Assembly: GCA_030407315.1 (NCBI GenBank)
Contig: JALQPE010002080.1
Location: 1-63,490 of the forward strand
Direction: 5' to 3'
Length of the DNA: 63,490 bases
DNA from: Asparagopsis taxiformis
Lineage: Eukaryota; Rhodophyta; Florideophyceae; Bonnemaisoniales; Bonnemaisoniaceae
Shown here: positions 42,809 through 54,061 of the stretch, piece by piece
How positions within the stretch are numbered: position 1 is the first letter of the stretch
Layout of the letters: the number at the start of each line of letters is the position of its first letter
Notes under the pieces: model-generated
Told to the model about the DNA's origin: nothing
Seen by the model: the letters and a program-made list of their open reading frames with translations, nothing else
Databases searched by the model: none
Position numbers and translations under genes: made by a program

Positions 42809-44400
42809 TTAAATCATCAAGACATCAAACACGAACATGGTCAGCAAAATCTTACACGACTTGAAACCCACTCTCACCTCTATCGTATGCCCGAAAATAT
42901 ACACATACCAGAAACACCTCACAGCTTCATTCCCCATCTTCCTAGATCCCTTCTTCACTCTCCTTGAGTCCTGCCGTTCCTGCTTCACCACTCCTGCATC
43001 ACATACACAACATCAACCCCCACAGTCAGATTCAAAAGCGACGCTTACCACGCCAGATATCCTAGAAACTCCCTTACTCACCTCTCATCCATCCTACACA
43101 CAATACAAACTATGATGCAAAAACCTTGCAATGAATAATCAAAGTCAGCAGTCCATATCTTCGCAAAACACATCCTGGCGCTCAATGAAACTTACCTTCC
43201 GTCATCACCATTCCTGCATCACCTACACAAAATCGAAATCAACAACAACAGTCGGACTCGAAACCCACATGTCCCTCTCAGCATACTCTCAAAACTTCCG
43301 CACTTTTCTTCGCTCGACACAATACACACCATGACTGGATAAGCTTCCAAAGAATAAATATCGCATCAACTGCAATAGTCAGATTCGAAACAAACACTTC
43401 CCTCGATGCATACCCTCAGAACTCACTTACCCTCGTTTCATTCTACATAAAATACAGACCAAAAGTCGAAAATCTCACAACCAACAAATGAAGTCAACAT
43501 TCCGCATCTTCGCACCACCGGACTGGGCGCTCGATGCAACTTACCTTCCGTCATCACCATTCCTGCATCACCTACAAAAAATCGAAATCAACAACAACAG
43601 TCGGACTGAAAATCCATGCTTCCCTCGCTGTATACCCTCAGAACTCACTTACCCTCGTTGTATCCTGCACACAATAGAAACCATAAGTCAAAAATTGTAC
43701 AAAAATTGTAGTCAGCATTCCATATCTTCGCGCAACTTAACTAGGCGCTCAATGTAACTTACTTTCCGTCATCACCATTCCAGAATCACCTACAAAAAAT
43801 CAACATCAACCACAGCAGTCAGACTCAAAACCCACATTACACTCACTGCACCCCTTAAATGCTCGCCTACCTCCCTTCCACCCTTCAGCAAATATGCACC
43901 ATGACTCACTAAGCTCCCAATAAATAAATATTGCATAAAAGACGACAGTCAAATTCAAAACAAACACTTCCCTCGCTTCATACCCTCAGGACGCACTTAA
44001 CTTCTTCATCTCGTTGCATCATACACACAATACAACCAATAAGTCAAAAATCGTGCAACGAACAAATGTAGTCAGCATTCCATTTCATCGCGAAACCCGT
44101 CTTTAAGCTCAATGAAACTTACCTTACTTCATCACTATTCCTGCACCACCTATACAACATCAAAATGAACCAGAACAGTCAGACTAAAAACCCATGCATC
44201 CCTTATTGCACACCCGCGAGACTCACTTACTTACCTGCCTCCCATCGTTCACAACATGCAAACCATGACTCACGAAGCTTCTAATGAATCAATATCGCAT
44301 CAACGACAACAGTACGACTCAAAACACACGCTTCCCTCGCTGCATACTCTCCAAACTGGCATAATCACCTTCGTTCTATCCTCTACACCAAACAAAGGAA
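42809..44400 (-). other. Diverged microexon array in the older copy
   Basis: On the minus strand the same kind of units recur: 27-nt units with TGTAG and GTAAG borders near 43,190, 43,555, 43,765 and 44,125 (the last damaged by a stop), and 12-nt units near 43,650, 43,905 and 44,240. The terminal exon (to 42,809) is fully open here. Where both young arms have TGA this copy has TCA (serine), so the exon encodes 61 uninterrupted residues ending CKILLTMFVFDVLMI. Several borders have decayed. Confidence 0.5.
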
Positions 44401-45480
44401 ACACGGCCAAAGAACCTCAGTCAGTGACGGCGGAGAAGTGGAATTCCACAGGTTAACCTGCGGCGTCGACTGGATAGCTTTCAACGTCAGCTTTAGTCCT
44501 GCTGTGCATACTCCATATCATCGCCGGTATTGAGATTAATAATGGCCCAAGCCATGGTCTCTGAACTCCCGAATGATGAGATCCGGATCGAGAACATCGA
44601 AATGGTATAATCATATATATCACAATCCATTTGCTTCCCTTAAATGATCCCTGTAATATCCACAGTAAAGCACAAACTTATTCCATGAAGTTCGCAATTA
44701 ATATAATTTTATTATTTTAAATGAATTAATTGAAAATCCATCTCCTACGGCGGTCATTCGTCCTTCCATGCACACGTTGCCAGAAAAATGTGTGACCTAG
44801 CAGTAGGTGATGATTGATCGCTCAGGTACATTCCACCATTGGGCTGCCAGAAGTGAGCACAAAACTGATACCCACAAAACCACGAGAACATTACAAACGA
44901 GGTCTCGAACGCACATTTAGAATACAATATAAATACTATACAACAAACTCTACTCGCTATCTCAGACGACGCGGCTCACAAGTGGCGTAGTCCCAATTTT
45001 GCGTAACGCCTTTCCTGACGCGTAAAAGTAAAAAACACGTCAAAACGTATATCAGAAATGAGTGCGAGAGTTTCCTGCACGGGAGATGATGGGCCACCAA
45101 GTTGACTTTTTAGAAATTTTAGAATTTCTGGGCTGGCCAGCAATGCAATTGAGCCGGACATCCACCAGACGTCCATTTTGGGTTGTTCGTGTGCTGCCCA
45201 CATCTACGCAATACAGCAACCACGCAGGCGGGCCCACTGCTCATACGAAGTGCACGTAGTATGTGCAGCATGATGGGTGAGTAGTGTTTGTCGTGAGAAA
45301 GTGGGGTGGGAGTATGCCGAAACAAGGACCAAAACTTCGCCCTGGCGTATTGAGCCTGAGCCTGGAATCGACCCTTCGTGAGATGTGGCTTTGCTTACAG
45401 TTGGTGCTTACAGAAGCCAGCGATGGCCCCGCTCGGGGCGTCGGCTGGCTTCTTCTGGGGCCGTTGTGGCCAGATTAGAC

Positions 45481-45690
45481 ACCCTGATTTGAATTGAATT
45501 TTGAGCCATTCTCAAAAACCTGCACATGTGAACATGTTTTTGAGATGGGGGTGTGCCGTACGGCACTTTCGACCGCCCAAATCGATATAATTTTGCAATT
45601 TTTTTCTGACTGAAATTTTAGAATTTCTGGGCTCGCCAGCAATGCAATTGAGCTGGACATTCACCGGACGTCCATTTCAGGTTGGTCGAG
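45481..45690 (+). repeat. Palindrome module in older copy (a)
   Basis: The same module as in the arms, with GTGCCGTACGGCAC intact at 45,553-45,566 although the flanks have diverged. Partial copies lacking the palindrome flank it at about 45,110-45,190 and 45,735-45,810. Confidence 0.8.
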
Positions 45691-46524
45691 TATTGCACAT
45701 GGATACAGTTTTGCAGCTATTTCGCAGCCCAACATTTTAGAATTTCAGGGCTGACCAGCAATGTAACCGAGGAGGACTTCCACTGGACGTCCATTTCAAG
45801 TTAGGCGAGTGCTGCACATTTGCTCGCATCGCAGCAACTAAGCAAGTGTTGAGAGCACCGAGATGCCATGCAGACAAGAGGGAATCGGCTGCAAACGGCT
45901 TCCCTGGTCGGCAGCTGGATTTCTGGATGTCAATGGCTGCAAGCATGGAAATCTTGCTACCGCACGGCACATACACACTGCAGCAGCACATCACTGACGC
46001 ATGCGAAAGTTGGGTGCTGCAGTGCGTGGTTGTTTGTGTGTGTACGACGAACCTTGTGGTATCCCTAGGCGTGCACTGGTGCAAAACGTTTGGACTGCCC
46101 CATCGGTCGTACTTTGACGCATTTACATGCATCGGAGAACGACCAAGGAGGTAGAGCAGCAATCGCTGTTGGCTGAGCGTCCAAATTGGAGGGCTTGGGG
46201 CAATGTTTCTATAGCAGTCATTTATAGGACGCCCACCGTTGATGACTGAGATCCACGCTGGGTTTAGTATTCATGGTGTTGTCCTGCATTGGCGGACGTC
46301 GAAGACGAGTACTTCCAGTGAGCGTCCAAGTTGAACAGCTCAGCAGAGGATTATGATGTGGATGTGAAGGCATGGATGAGGCCAGCAGGAACGTTTCTGC
46401 AAGATGGGCGTGAGTGGGTAAGTGAGCGGGGAGGGGCCGCTCGGGGCGCTTGGTAGCTTCTGGGGCCGTTGTGGCCAAATTAGAATCAAGCCTATGTCCG
46501 GCGGACGTCCTGAATTGCTTTATT

Positions 46525-46700
46525 TTTTGGGCTATTCTCAAAAACATGCACATGTGAACATGTTTTTGAGATGGGGGTGTGCCGTACGGCACTTTCGACC
46601 GCCCAAATCGATGTATTTTTGCATTTTTTTTCTGACTGAAATTTTAGAATTTCTGGGCTCGCCAGCAATGCAATTGCGCCGGTCATTCACCAGACGTCCA
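46525..46700 (+). repeat. Palindrome module in older copy (b)
   Basis: The module with GTGCCGTACGGCAC intact at 46,579-46,592 and the neighbouring hairpin also intact. The outer GATTTGAATTAAAATT end is replaced by other sequence. Confidence 0.8.
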
Positions 46701-46735
46701 TTTCCATTTCAGATCTACTGGTTGCACTAGGCCTG

Positions 46736-48879
46736 AAAGTGTTTCTGGATAGGACCGAATAACGACCTGGGCAGCACGCACTGCGTAAGATGATCTGTGT
46801 GATGCAGACTGCAAGGATTGCTATGGTGATTCTGGCTGGGGAATGTGGTAAGCTTGATTGTTGCGTGGCTTCGTATCTCCTTGCCTTCCATTTTGCTTGG
46901 ATATTTATACGAGCGATCAAACCGAAGACGCCGACTCGGCACAACTATCAACTCCCCTAGATTTGAGTCAGCGCCATCTAATTGCAACTTGTGACACTCA
47001 AGACGAATACGTTGTGCTGATCTCTGCAATGAAAATTGAGTTAGTGCTGCAGTTCTTTTGGTCGATGCCAATATGCAGGGATACTGTTTACACCTTTTGG
47101 GAGTCAAGAAGTTCTCGGATTGCAAATCAAATCAGATCATGGTAGACTATCTGACTGTTCTCTCTTCCCTTCACCACATCTGCATCCGGAGCTGAGCTAA
47201 GCTGAGCTGGAGGGAACCCGGCCGCTGACCCCTGTCATTCTCATAAAAATCTTTAATACAATACTATTCGTGTTTGGTAATGTAAGTGCTAATGAAAATG
47301 TATACAAGTCTGGAATAAACGTTGCAGTGGTTTGTTGTAGCTATCGATGCTTGCTAAAAATCTGTAGCTTTAGCTTCTCGTATGGACGAGTTGCAGTAGG
47401 GGGGTTACAAAACGTATTGTTTCATATTTAGCACCGTGGGTCCGAGCTCCAGGCCGCATACGACCGCCTTCAATTCAGATTACCTGGTGCTGCGCATCGG
47501 GGTCTGACAGGTATCGGAACAAGACAAATCCTACCACTTTGTGTTTGTTTGATTTCTGCCACAAACGAGAGGCAATCAGGGTCTGTGTTCACATAGAGAA
47601 GGATTTAATATATGCGCTCATTGCCGTCGTGGATACTTTTAACAATGGCCAGTACGTTACTCTCGGCCGCCGCCGGGTACGGTCGGACTGAAAGATCGGG
47701 GAGATGTGTGGAGAGTGGTGTTTGGATAGAGACGCACGTTGCGATGGATGGAAATGTGATGATTTCATGCTGAAGCGATGGGAGATGGATGGATATGGTT
47801 GAATGAAATCTAGTATTCCGAAGGAGGCCGTTTCTCAAGGAAGAGGCATTATATTCTCACAAAGCATGTAGATACTGGTTTCCAGTTTGGTATGCTATTG
47901 TAGCTCAATTCGCATCTTATCTACAGGTACGTATGGAGAGAGACCCAAGTGTGCGTGGCACAAGTCCAACGGTGAAACAACGCAGTATGAAACTACCACA
48001 GATAAGGCGGCGTACAAAAGCCTCGACTCAAGGCAGCTCTCAGGCTTTCGTGAGCACCGACTTCGTTCCACCAAGATGTTGCGGAAATATGTGCTGGTCT
48101 AACTTGATACGACCATTGGACAGTTTTGCTCTCTAAGCAATGAGCGAAAAATCAATGATTGCGCGTGCCGTCGGTACGGTCTTGTAATGTTGGCTCAACC
48201 AATAACATCGAACGTTGAGTTATCCACCCTCCGCCGTGTCGCGTCGTAAATTTGCACAGAAAATTTATTTCAAATCTTTGCTCCAATTATCAGCTCAAAT
48301 ACGGCATTGATCTCCAGCTTCAATCAGGACGGAAACGCCGATCGCTCGATGTCTGTCTCAGATAAACCGTCGTCAAACGCCATGCGGAAAGTTTCATCGC
48401 TTCCCGTTGCGACTGAATCTGCAAACGCCACACAAAAATTTTCCCTTTCCGCGTCCGGAACGAACGCAGAGTACATGTGGTCAGGCTCCTGATCGACTGG
48501 ATTGATGGAGCTTGCTCTGCAGGAGAGCAGGACAGGCGGTTTGTTATGCCTGGACAATTTCCATACCGATCTCCCTTCTTGAGTGCCGAATTACGAGTCT
48601 AGAAATTGACCTGCATAGGCTGCTGTATCACATCTGTGCTAAGGATTGATGAGACCCGTACCGCTGAGAAATTGTAGCTCTGGTAACGTGGGGATGATGT
48701 GCTGAACACGCTGAACGCTGATCCATAACGGGACTGCTTCATAGGCATAGTACGGAATGTATTGAGACAGCCCAAGCGAGTTCAGGAGGGAGCACCAGGG
48801 CAGTGCGCGGTGACTCGGCAGATACCAGTGGTGAGTGGTCGAAATGGGGCTACACACGAGTTTGTCAATGAACAGTCTA
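46736..48879. other. No recognisable gene
   Basis: Ordinary AT-moderate sequence with short frames on both strands and no recognisable motif. A 77-codon minus frame at 48,324-48,557 is rich in acidic and polar residues and could be an exon fragment, but nothing supports it. The region ends exactly at the right transposon copy. Confidence 0.4.
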
Positions 48880-49013
48880 CGTCTGTGTTTTCGGAAGTGG
48901 ACGCGGACGTCCAGTCTCTCTAGTACGGGTCCTAGTCGGCCCCGAGATTTACTAGAACAAATGAACGTCCGCGTCCAAAAAAAAATAAAAATTTTTTGGA
49001 TGCGGACGTCCAC

Positions 49014-49185
49014 TTTCTCTAGTACATATGGCGGAATACTAGGACCCGACATCCACTTTCTCTAGTACATATGGCGGAATACTAGGACCCGACATCCACT
49101 TTCTCTAGTACGTTTGGCGGAATACTAGGACCCGACATCCACTTTCTCTAGTACGTTTGGCGGAATACTAGGACCCGACATCCAG
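49014..49185. repeat. Subterminal 43-bp tandem repeat, 4 copies
   Basis: The mirror of the eight-copy array in the left arm. The two outer units carry the TTTGGCGG variant and the two inner units the ATATGGCGG form. Confidence 0.95.
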
Positions 49186-49610
49186 TATACAATATATCAG
49201 CGAAAACCGGGAGGGAAGAAATTACAGCGGATGGTAAATTCAGGGCCCATATCGGACCGTATTTTATTCTCTCATTTACGAAACTGCTCGTATACAATAC
49301 GTCTCTCTAGAATAGGAAATACATATCTGGTCAGAATAGGAAATAAATACCCGGTTAGAATAGGAAATACGTATCCAGCCAGAATACGGAATATGTATCC
49401 AGCCAGAATATGAAATACGTATCCAGCCGGAATACAAAATACCTGTCAGCATATCGTCGATCACCCATTCCCTCACTATCGCGTTCTCCCTACCATCCGA
49501 ACGCCATGCACCACCATCCGCACATACTTCAAGAACCCTCACGACCTTGATTACAAAGAATCCGCTCCTTCCCAATTCCATCCCGCTTTCCTCGACACCA
49601 CCCCAGCCCA

Positions 49611-50117
49611 TTAAATCATCAAGACATCAAACACGAACATGGTCAGTAAAATCTTACACCACTTGAAACCCACTCTCACTTCTATCGTATGCCTGAAAAT
49701 ATACACATACCAGAAACACCTCACAGCTTCATTCCCCGTCTTTCTACATCCCTTCTTCACTCTCCTTCAGTCCTGCCGTTCCTGCTTCACCACTCCTGCA
49801 TCACATACAAAACATCAACCCCAACAGTCAGATTCAAAAGCAACGCTTACCACGACAGATATCCTAGAAACTTCCTTACTTACCTCTCATCCATCCTACA
49901 CACAATACAAACCATGATCCAAAAACCTTGCAATGAATAATCAAAGTCAGCAGTCCATATCTTTGCAAAACAAGTCTTGGTGCTCAGTGAAACTTACCTT
50001 CCGTCATCAACATTCCTGCATCATCTACACAACATTGGAATCAACCACAACAGTCAGACTCAAAACCAACCTTCCCTCGCACCATACTTTCAAAACTTCA
50101 CGTACCTCTCTTCCATC
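49611..50117 (-). other. Contracted microexon array in right arm
   Basis: Read on the minus strand: a 12-nt exon 50,117-50,106 (G-W-K-R), a 27-nt exon 50,024-49,998 (DAGMLMTE), a 12-nt exon 49,895-49,884 (G-W-M-R) and a terminal exon 49,795-49,611 with the same in-frame TGA as in the left arm. All are bordered by TAG or GAG acceptors (CAG for the terminal exon) and GTAAGT- or GTACGT-type donors, and join in phase 1. The array has fewer units than in the left arm, but the remaining units stay in frame. Confidence 0.5.
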
Positions 50118-50205
50118 CTCCGCTTAATACACACCATGAGTCAACATGCTTCCAAGGAAAAATATCGCATAAACGGAAATAGTCAGACTCAAACTCCACG
50201 CTTCC

Positions 50206-50331
50206 CTTTGACCGCCTTTGCTTTGTTTAGTGTAAAGGATGGAACGAAGGTACGTGCGCGAATCTTCATCAAGATTCGCGCACGTAACTTCATTCCATCC
50301 TTTACACTAAACAAAGCAAAGGCGGTCAAAG
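50206..50331. repeat. Snap-back palindrome, 61-bp arms
   Basis: A 61-bp arm starting CTTTGACCGCCTTTGCTTTG and its reverse complement are separated by CATC, with only two mismatches. The left arm of the element contains this sequence once, so the right copy gained an inverted duplicate and lost neighbouring array units. Confidence 0.9.
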
Positions 50332-50909
50332 AATCTCAGTCGGTGATGAGGGCGGAGTGGAGCCTGCGGCGTCGACCGGACAGCTTTCAGCGTCCGCTTA
50401 AGTCTTGCTGTGCATACTCGAAATCATCGCCGGCAGTGAGATTGAGTATGGCCCAAGCCATGGTCTCTGATTCCCCGAACAATGAGATCCGGATCGAGAA
50501 CAACGAATATAAACATATAATCATATATATGAGAATCCATTTGCTTTCCTTACATGATCCGTGGCATATCCGCTGTAAAGCACATTCAGATTCCACGAAG
50601 TTCGGAAATAAAAAAGTTTATTATTACAAATGAATTAATTGAAAATTCATGTCCCAGGGCAGTCGTTCGTCCTTCCATGCACACGTTGCCAGCACGCAAT
50701 GTGATGTAACAGTTGGAAATGATTGAACTCTCGGTTAAATTCCACCGTTGGGATGTCAGCTGGAGTGAGCACAAAACTACTACCCACAAAACTACGAACA
50801 CGTTACATTCCAAGTCTCGAAAGCACCACAAAAATAAAATTGGTCGCATCTGGACGGCACAGTCTCCCCTGTTCAGCTCGCAATCCTCCCTTTTGCGTCA
50901 AAACTCGAC

Positions 50910-53900
50910 ATGGAATGCAAGTATGAAGGGTGCTTCTACTACTGCGTAGATGCTTATGCGCTCGCGCTGCATGAGCGAACGTGTCGCTACCGTTTCAACC
51001 CCTCTCCCCAACATTTCAACAACGCTCGTGTCCCTGCCGTCACCCATGAGCCTGCTCGAAACGGCGACCATGATTCCCCGCAACCCAGCTCCCCAGACCC
51101 AGAATCTGGTCGTGCTTCCTCCAGCGACTCACCCTGTGACGCTCCACTGCCACCAGCCTCAACCCCCTCCCGCGCAGACCTCCTCGTGCAATCCCTCGCC
51201 GCCAGTCTCACAACCCTCGAGTACAAGGCCGGCGCTGGCCGCGTGAGCGAAGTCATCACCATCCTACAAGACCCCGCATTCTCCCTAGAAAAGTTCAACA
51301 GCGCCGTTCGCACCGTAGAAGAATGTCGCCACGTTACCGCTTCCATGGTCGAAACACATTTCCGCACCGAAGGTTACAAGAGCCACATCATTCCAGACAA
51401 AACTGGTAAGTACTCGGCACAGCTGTACCTCCGCGACCCAGTCGACATACTCCGCAGGCAGTTAGCACTGGCTAACGACCAAAATACTCTCTTCCACCCC
51501 TCCCCACAGACCACCCCAGACGGCACCGCAATTTTTTCTCATCCCCTACACACAGAATTCGCGAAAACGCTGCACCAGGTTACTAGACAGCGCGTTCAGC
51601 TCTCGGAAGATCCACAGGTCGTATGGGCAGAAGAAACTGATCCCACACCTTCCTCCTTTGCCGGCCTCCTCCAAGTGTACTCCGACAAGAGCAGCACAAG
51701 CCTCAAGAGCTCCGCAATCGTCGCATACCCCATACACGTCACTGACGTGTATGGGGTATGCGACGAGTGTGGCACACTGCTCAACTTCTCCGCCCCCCTC
51801 CGTCGCCACTGCATCCGTACCGGCCTCACCATCGTCGGGTATCTTCCGTACATTGTTAACCCTTCGTCCAACGCCTTGTTCGGTGATGAAATGCCGACAA
51901 CCTCTAGTTCTGCTAGTCGCGCTCGCAAAATTGATATTCTTCATAAAGCACTCGAAAAAGTGTTTTCGTCCCTATCCACCGCGTTCTCTTCCGGGTTCCC
52001 CTGCACAGACTCCACTGCAACTGCCCGCCAATGCTTTCCCATCCTAGCCAATTATTGCTGCGACTTTCCAGAGGCCAAAGAGCTGTCATGCACTCGCAAC
52101 AGCACTACCACCACACATCCCTGCCACCGCTGCTACATCCCCGCCACTCAACTTGAATCCAGCACGCCACACCAGCCCCGCTCCCTCGATGATACACGCT
52201 CTGCACGCCAAGAGAGCGCTCAGGAGCATACAACTGCTCCGCTCGAAGCTCTCTCCCTCCTCGAGCAACACTCTGTCCTCGAATCGACCGCTCTTCTACC
52301 CAGCAACAGTCCCCTAGACCCCTACAACATTTTCTCCTTCGAGCCTCTGCACAATCTCCACCTCGGCATCTCAAAGCTCATCAAACAGTGCATTGTCCAC
52401 CGCCTCTGCTCCCCAGACCTCACCACCACCACTGCCTCCCGTTCCGGGACACCTCGCACCTTCAAGAAGGTCAAAAAATCCATCCTCGCCGGCTCAAACA
52501 GCATTCTGTCCGCTATCGAACGCGACTACTACATCATCGGTCTTCATGTCGACTTCTCCAAGGGTGAGAAGGGCACCAATTTGAACGGCCTCTTCACGGA
52601 GGACGGCATACGCGGCATGCTCGCAGCCAAAGACTATCACCATGTCGACATGGTGTTCCCTTTCATCGCAGCATTCATTGACACATGCTGTGACGAAGTA
52701 GATACAGCCCTCCTCACTTCCATCTGCACGCAATACTCTGACCTCGTCGCATGGGTCATGAAACGCGGTCGCATCAAGCACTGGACTGCCGCCGAACTAG
52801 AAAGCCTCCAAAACTCCATTTCCTATTTCAAACAATCAATGCTCTCCACCCTCGGCCCATTCCACACCACAGGTCTCAAAACTTTCAAGTTCCATCTTCT
52901 AGACCATCTTCCCGGTGACTTGCAGAGATATGGCGCCCTGGAACACATTGATGCAGGCCCTTACGAACACTCGCATCTTCTGTTCAAACAGAGTTATAGG
53001 AAAACCTCTCGAAGGCGCTCCACAGCCATGGAAGAGACTATTCGCCACATGGAATTCTCCTTGGCCACTCCAACTGGTCACACCCCATCGAACAAATTGG
53101 GAAACCCACGCATGATATCGCCCACAGACGGTGCAGTACTCGTTCGCGACGGATTCACCGTTGCACTGCACGACTTTGCCTCCCTGCTGCCCGATGCAAC
53201 CCTCCTCGTTGCAGATATCGACGGGCAGCCCGATCCTGCCACTCTTTTGCCTCTGCACAACTCCTCGTTCCCGTCTGGCACCATAACGCTATTCCAGCAA
53301 CTCGGTGACACAGCTGCACAAGCGTTCCTCACCCTCGCTAGACTGCGCGCCACGGCAGAAGGCCCTCCAATACATGACATGGACATTTCCGTCACCGTGG
53401 TAAAGTCCGCCTACGTCATGGGAGGGTACGTCCCAGATGCCGACGACTTTGACCCGCACAGTGGCATGCTTCGCCCCACAAACGTGTCGAGGCAAAAGCA
53501 GCAGCGCGTCTTTGCAACTTCATCATTCGGCCCCGCAAAGAGATCGCAGTACTCCTTTGTCGTCATCTCCGGAACTGCCAATGACTACAGAACCATATGG
53601 GTAGGGCGCGTCCTGGCACTGGTACGTCTGCAGTCTCCAAACCTGTTTCAACCTGTAGAACTCGCTTTCGTTCAGTATATGACCTGCTTTGCCCCAAAAA
53701 CCGCTGTGGAAAAATCACTTGGGTGCATTTGTTTAAAGTGGTCCACATGGGACCCGGACAACAGATCCGTTGACAGCAATGACACTGCATCCCACAGTGC
53801 AGGTGGTCCTTGGTTTGACCTCATTCCTGCATCTACTATATCTGGCACCGTGCACATCGTACGAAGTAACTTTCCAGTCAAGCCATTTACGAAACAAATG

Positions 53901-53984
53901 CACTGGTCGGACCACCGTTTCTATCTCAACCGCTTCTACACCAACACTGATTACCAGTTCACAGATGATAATGAAGAAGAATAA
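50910..53984 (+). CDS. DDE-type transposase, Plavaka/CACTA-like, with 11-residue insertion
   Basis: The right-arm copy of the transposase has 1,024 residues instead of 1,013. The extra 33 bases (about 51,743-51,775) are largely an inverted copy of the preceding 22 bases and add DVYGVCDECGT just after the Asp259-containing strand region (AYPIHVT). About ten other amino-acid substitutions separate it from the left copy. The zinc finger and the catalytic-region landmarks are unchanged. It may still be expressed, but the insertion falls in the presumed RNase-H-like core, so its activity is doubtful. Confidence 0.75.
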   Translation: MECKYEGCFYYCVDAYALALHERTCRYRFNPSPQHFNNARVPAVTHEPARNGDHDSPQPSSPDPESGRASSSDSPCDAPLPPASTPSRADLLVQSLAASLTTLEYKAGAGRVSEVITILQDPAFSLEKFNSAVRTVEECRHVTASMVETHFRTEGYKSHIIPDKTGKYSAQLYLRDPVDILRRQLALANDQNTLFHPSPQTTPDGTAIFSHPLHTEFAKTLHQVTRQRVQLSEDPQVVWAEETDPTPSSFAGLLQVYSDKSSTSLKSSAIVAYPIHVTDVYGVCDECGTLLNFSAPLRRHCIRTGLTIVGYLPYIVNPSSNALFGDEMPTTSSSASRARKIDILHKALEKVFSSLSTAFSSGFPCTDSTATARQCFPILANYCCDFPEAKELSCTRNSTTTTHPCHRCYIPATQLESSTPHQPRSLDDTRSARQESAQEHTTAPLEALSLLEQHSVLESTALLPSNSPLDPYNIFSFEPLHNLHLGISKLIKQCIVHRLCSPDLTTTTASRSGTPRTFKKVKKSILAGSNSILSAIERDYYIIGLHVDFSKGEKGTNLNGLFTEDGIRGMLAAKDYHHVDMVFPFIAAFIDTCCDEVDTALLTSICTQYSDLVAWVMKRGRIKHWTAAELESLQNSISYFKQSMLSTLGPFHTTGLKTFKFHLLDHLPGDLQRYGALEHIDAGPYEHSHLLFKQSYRKTSRRRSTAMEETIRHMEFSLATPTGHTPSNKLGNPRMISPTDGAVLVRDGFTVALHDFASLLPDATLLVADIDGQPDPATLLPLHNSSFPSGTITLFQQLGDTAAQAFLTLARLRATAEGPPIHDMDISVTVVKSAYVMGGYVPDADDFDPHSGMLRPTNVSRQKQQRVFATSSFGPAKRSQYSFVVISGTANDYRTIWVGRVLALVRLQSPNLFQPVELAFVQYMTCFAPKTAVEKSLGCICLKWSTWDPDNRSVDSNDTASHSAGGPWFDLIPASTISGTVHIVRSNFPVKPFTKQMHWSDHRFYLNRFYTNTDYQFTDDNEEE
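51720..51764. repeat. Perfect 22-bp palindrome within transposase gene
   Basis: The arms are GTCGCATACCCCATACACGT plus CA, and their exact reverse complement, with a one-base spacer. It is absent from the left copy, where only the first arm exists. Confidence 0.95.
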
Positions 53985-54061
53985 ATCTAAATCGCAGCAC
54001 TCTATTGATAATGTACTACATGATAAGCCTTCTAGCCAACGTCACATTTACTGCACTAATT

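Larger units (their letters stand above)
42144..46735 (+). mobile_element. Older internally deleted copy of the same transposon
   Basis: It begins with the shared terminus CGTCTGTGCTTTCGG. It continues with three 43-bp repeats, the 28-bp repeats, an expanded microexon array on the minus strand (42,809-44,400) and the sequence that precedes the transposase, up to about 44,930. There it jumps to sequences equivalent to the palindrome-module block (45,000-46,735). The transposase, coiled-coil and methyltransferase-SET genes are absent. Divergence is much greater than between the two arms, so this is an older insertion and a non-autonomous derivative. Confidence 0.8.
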
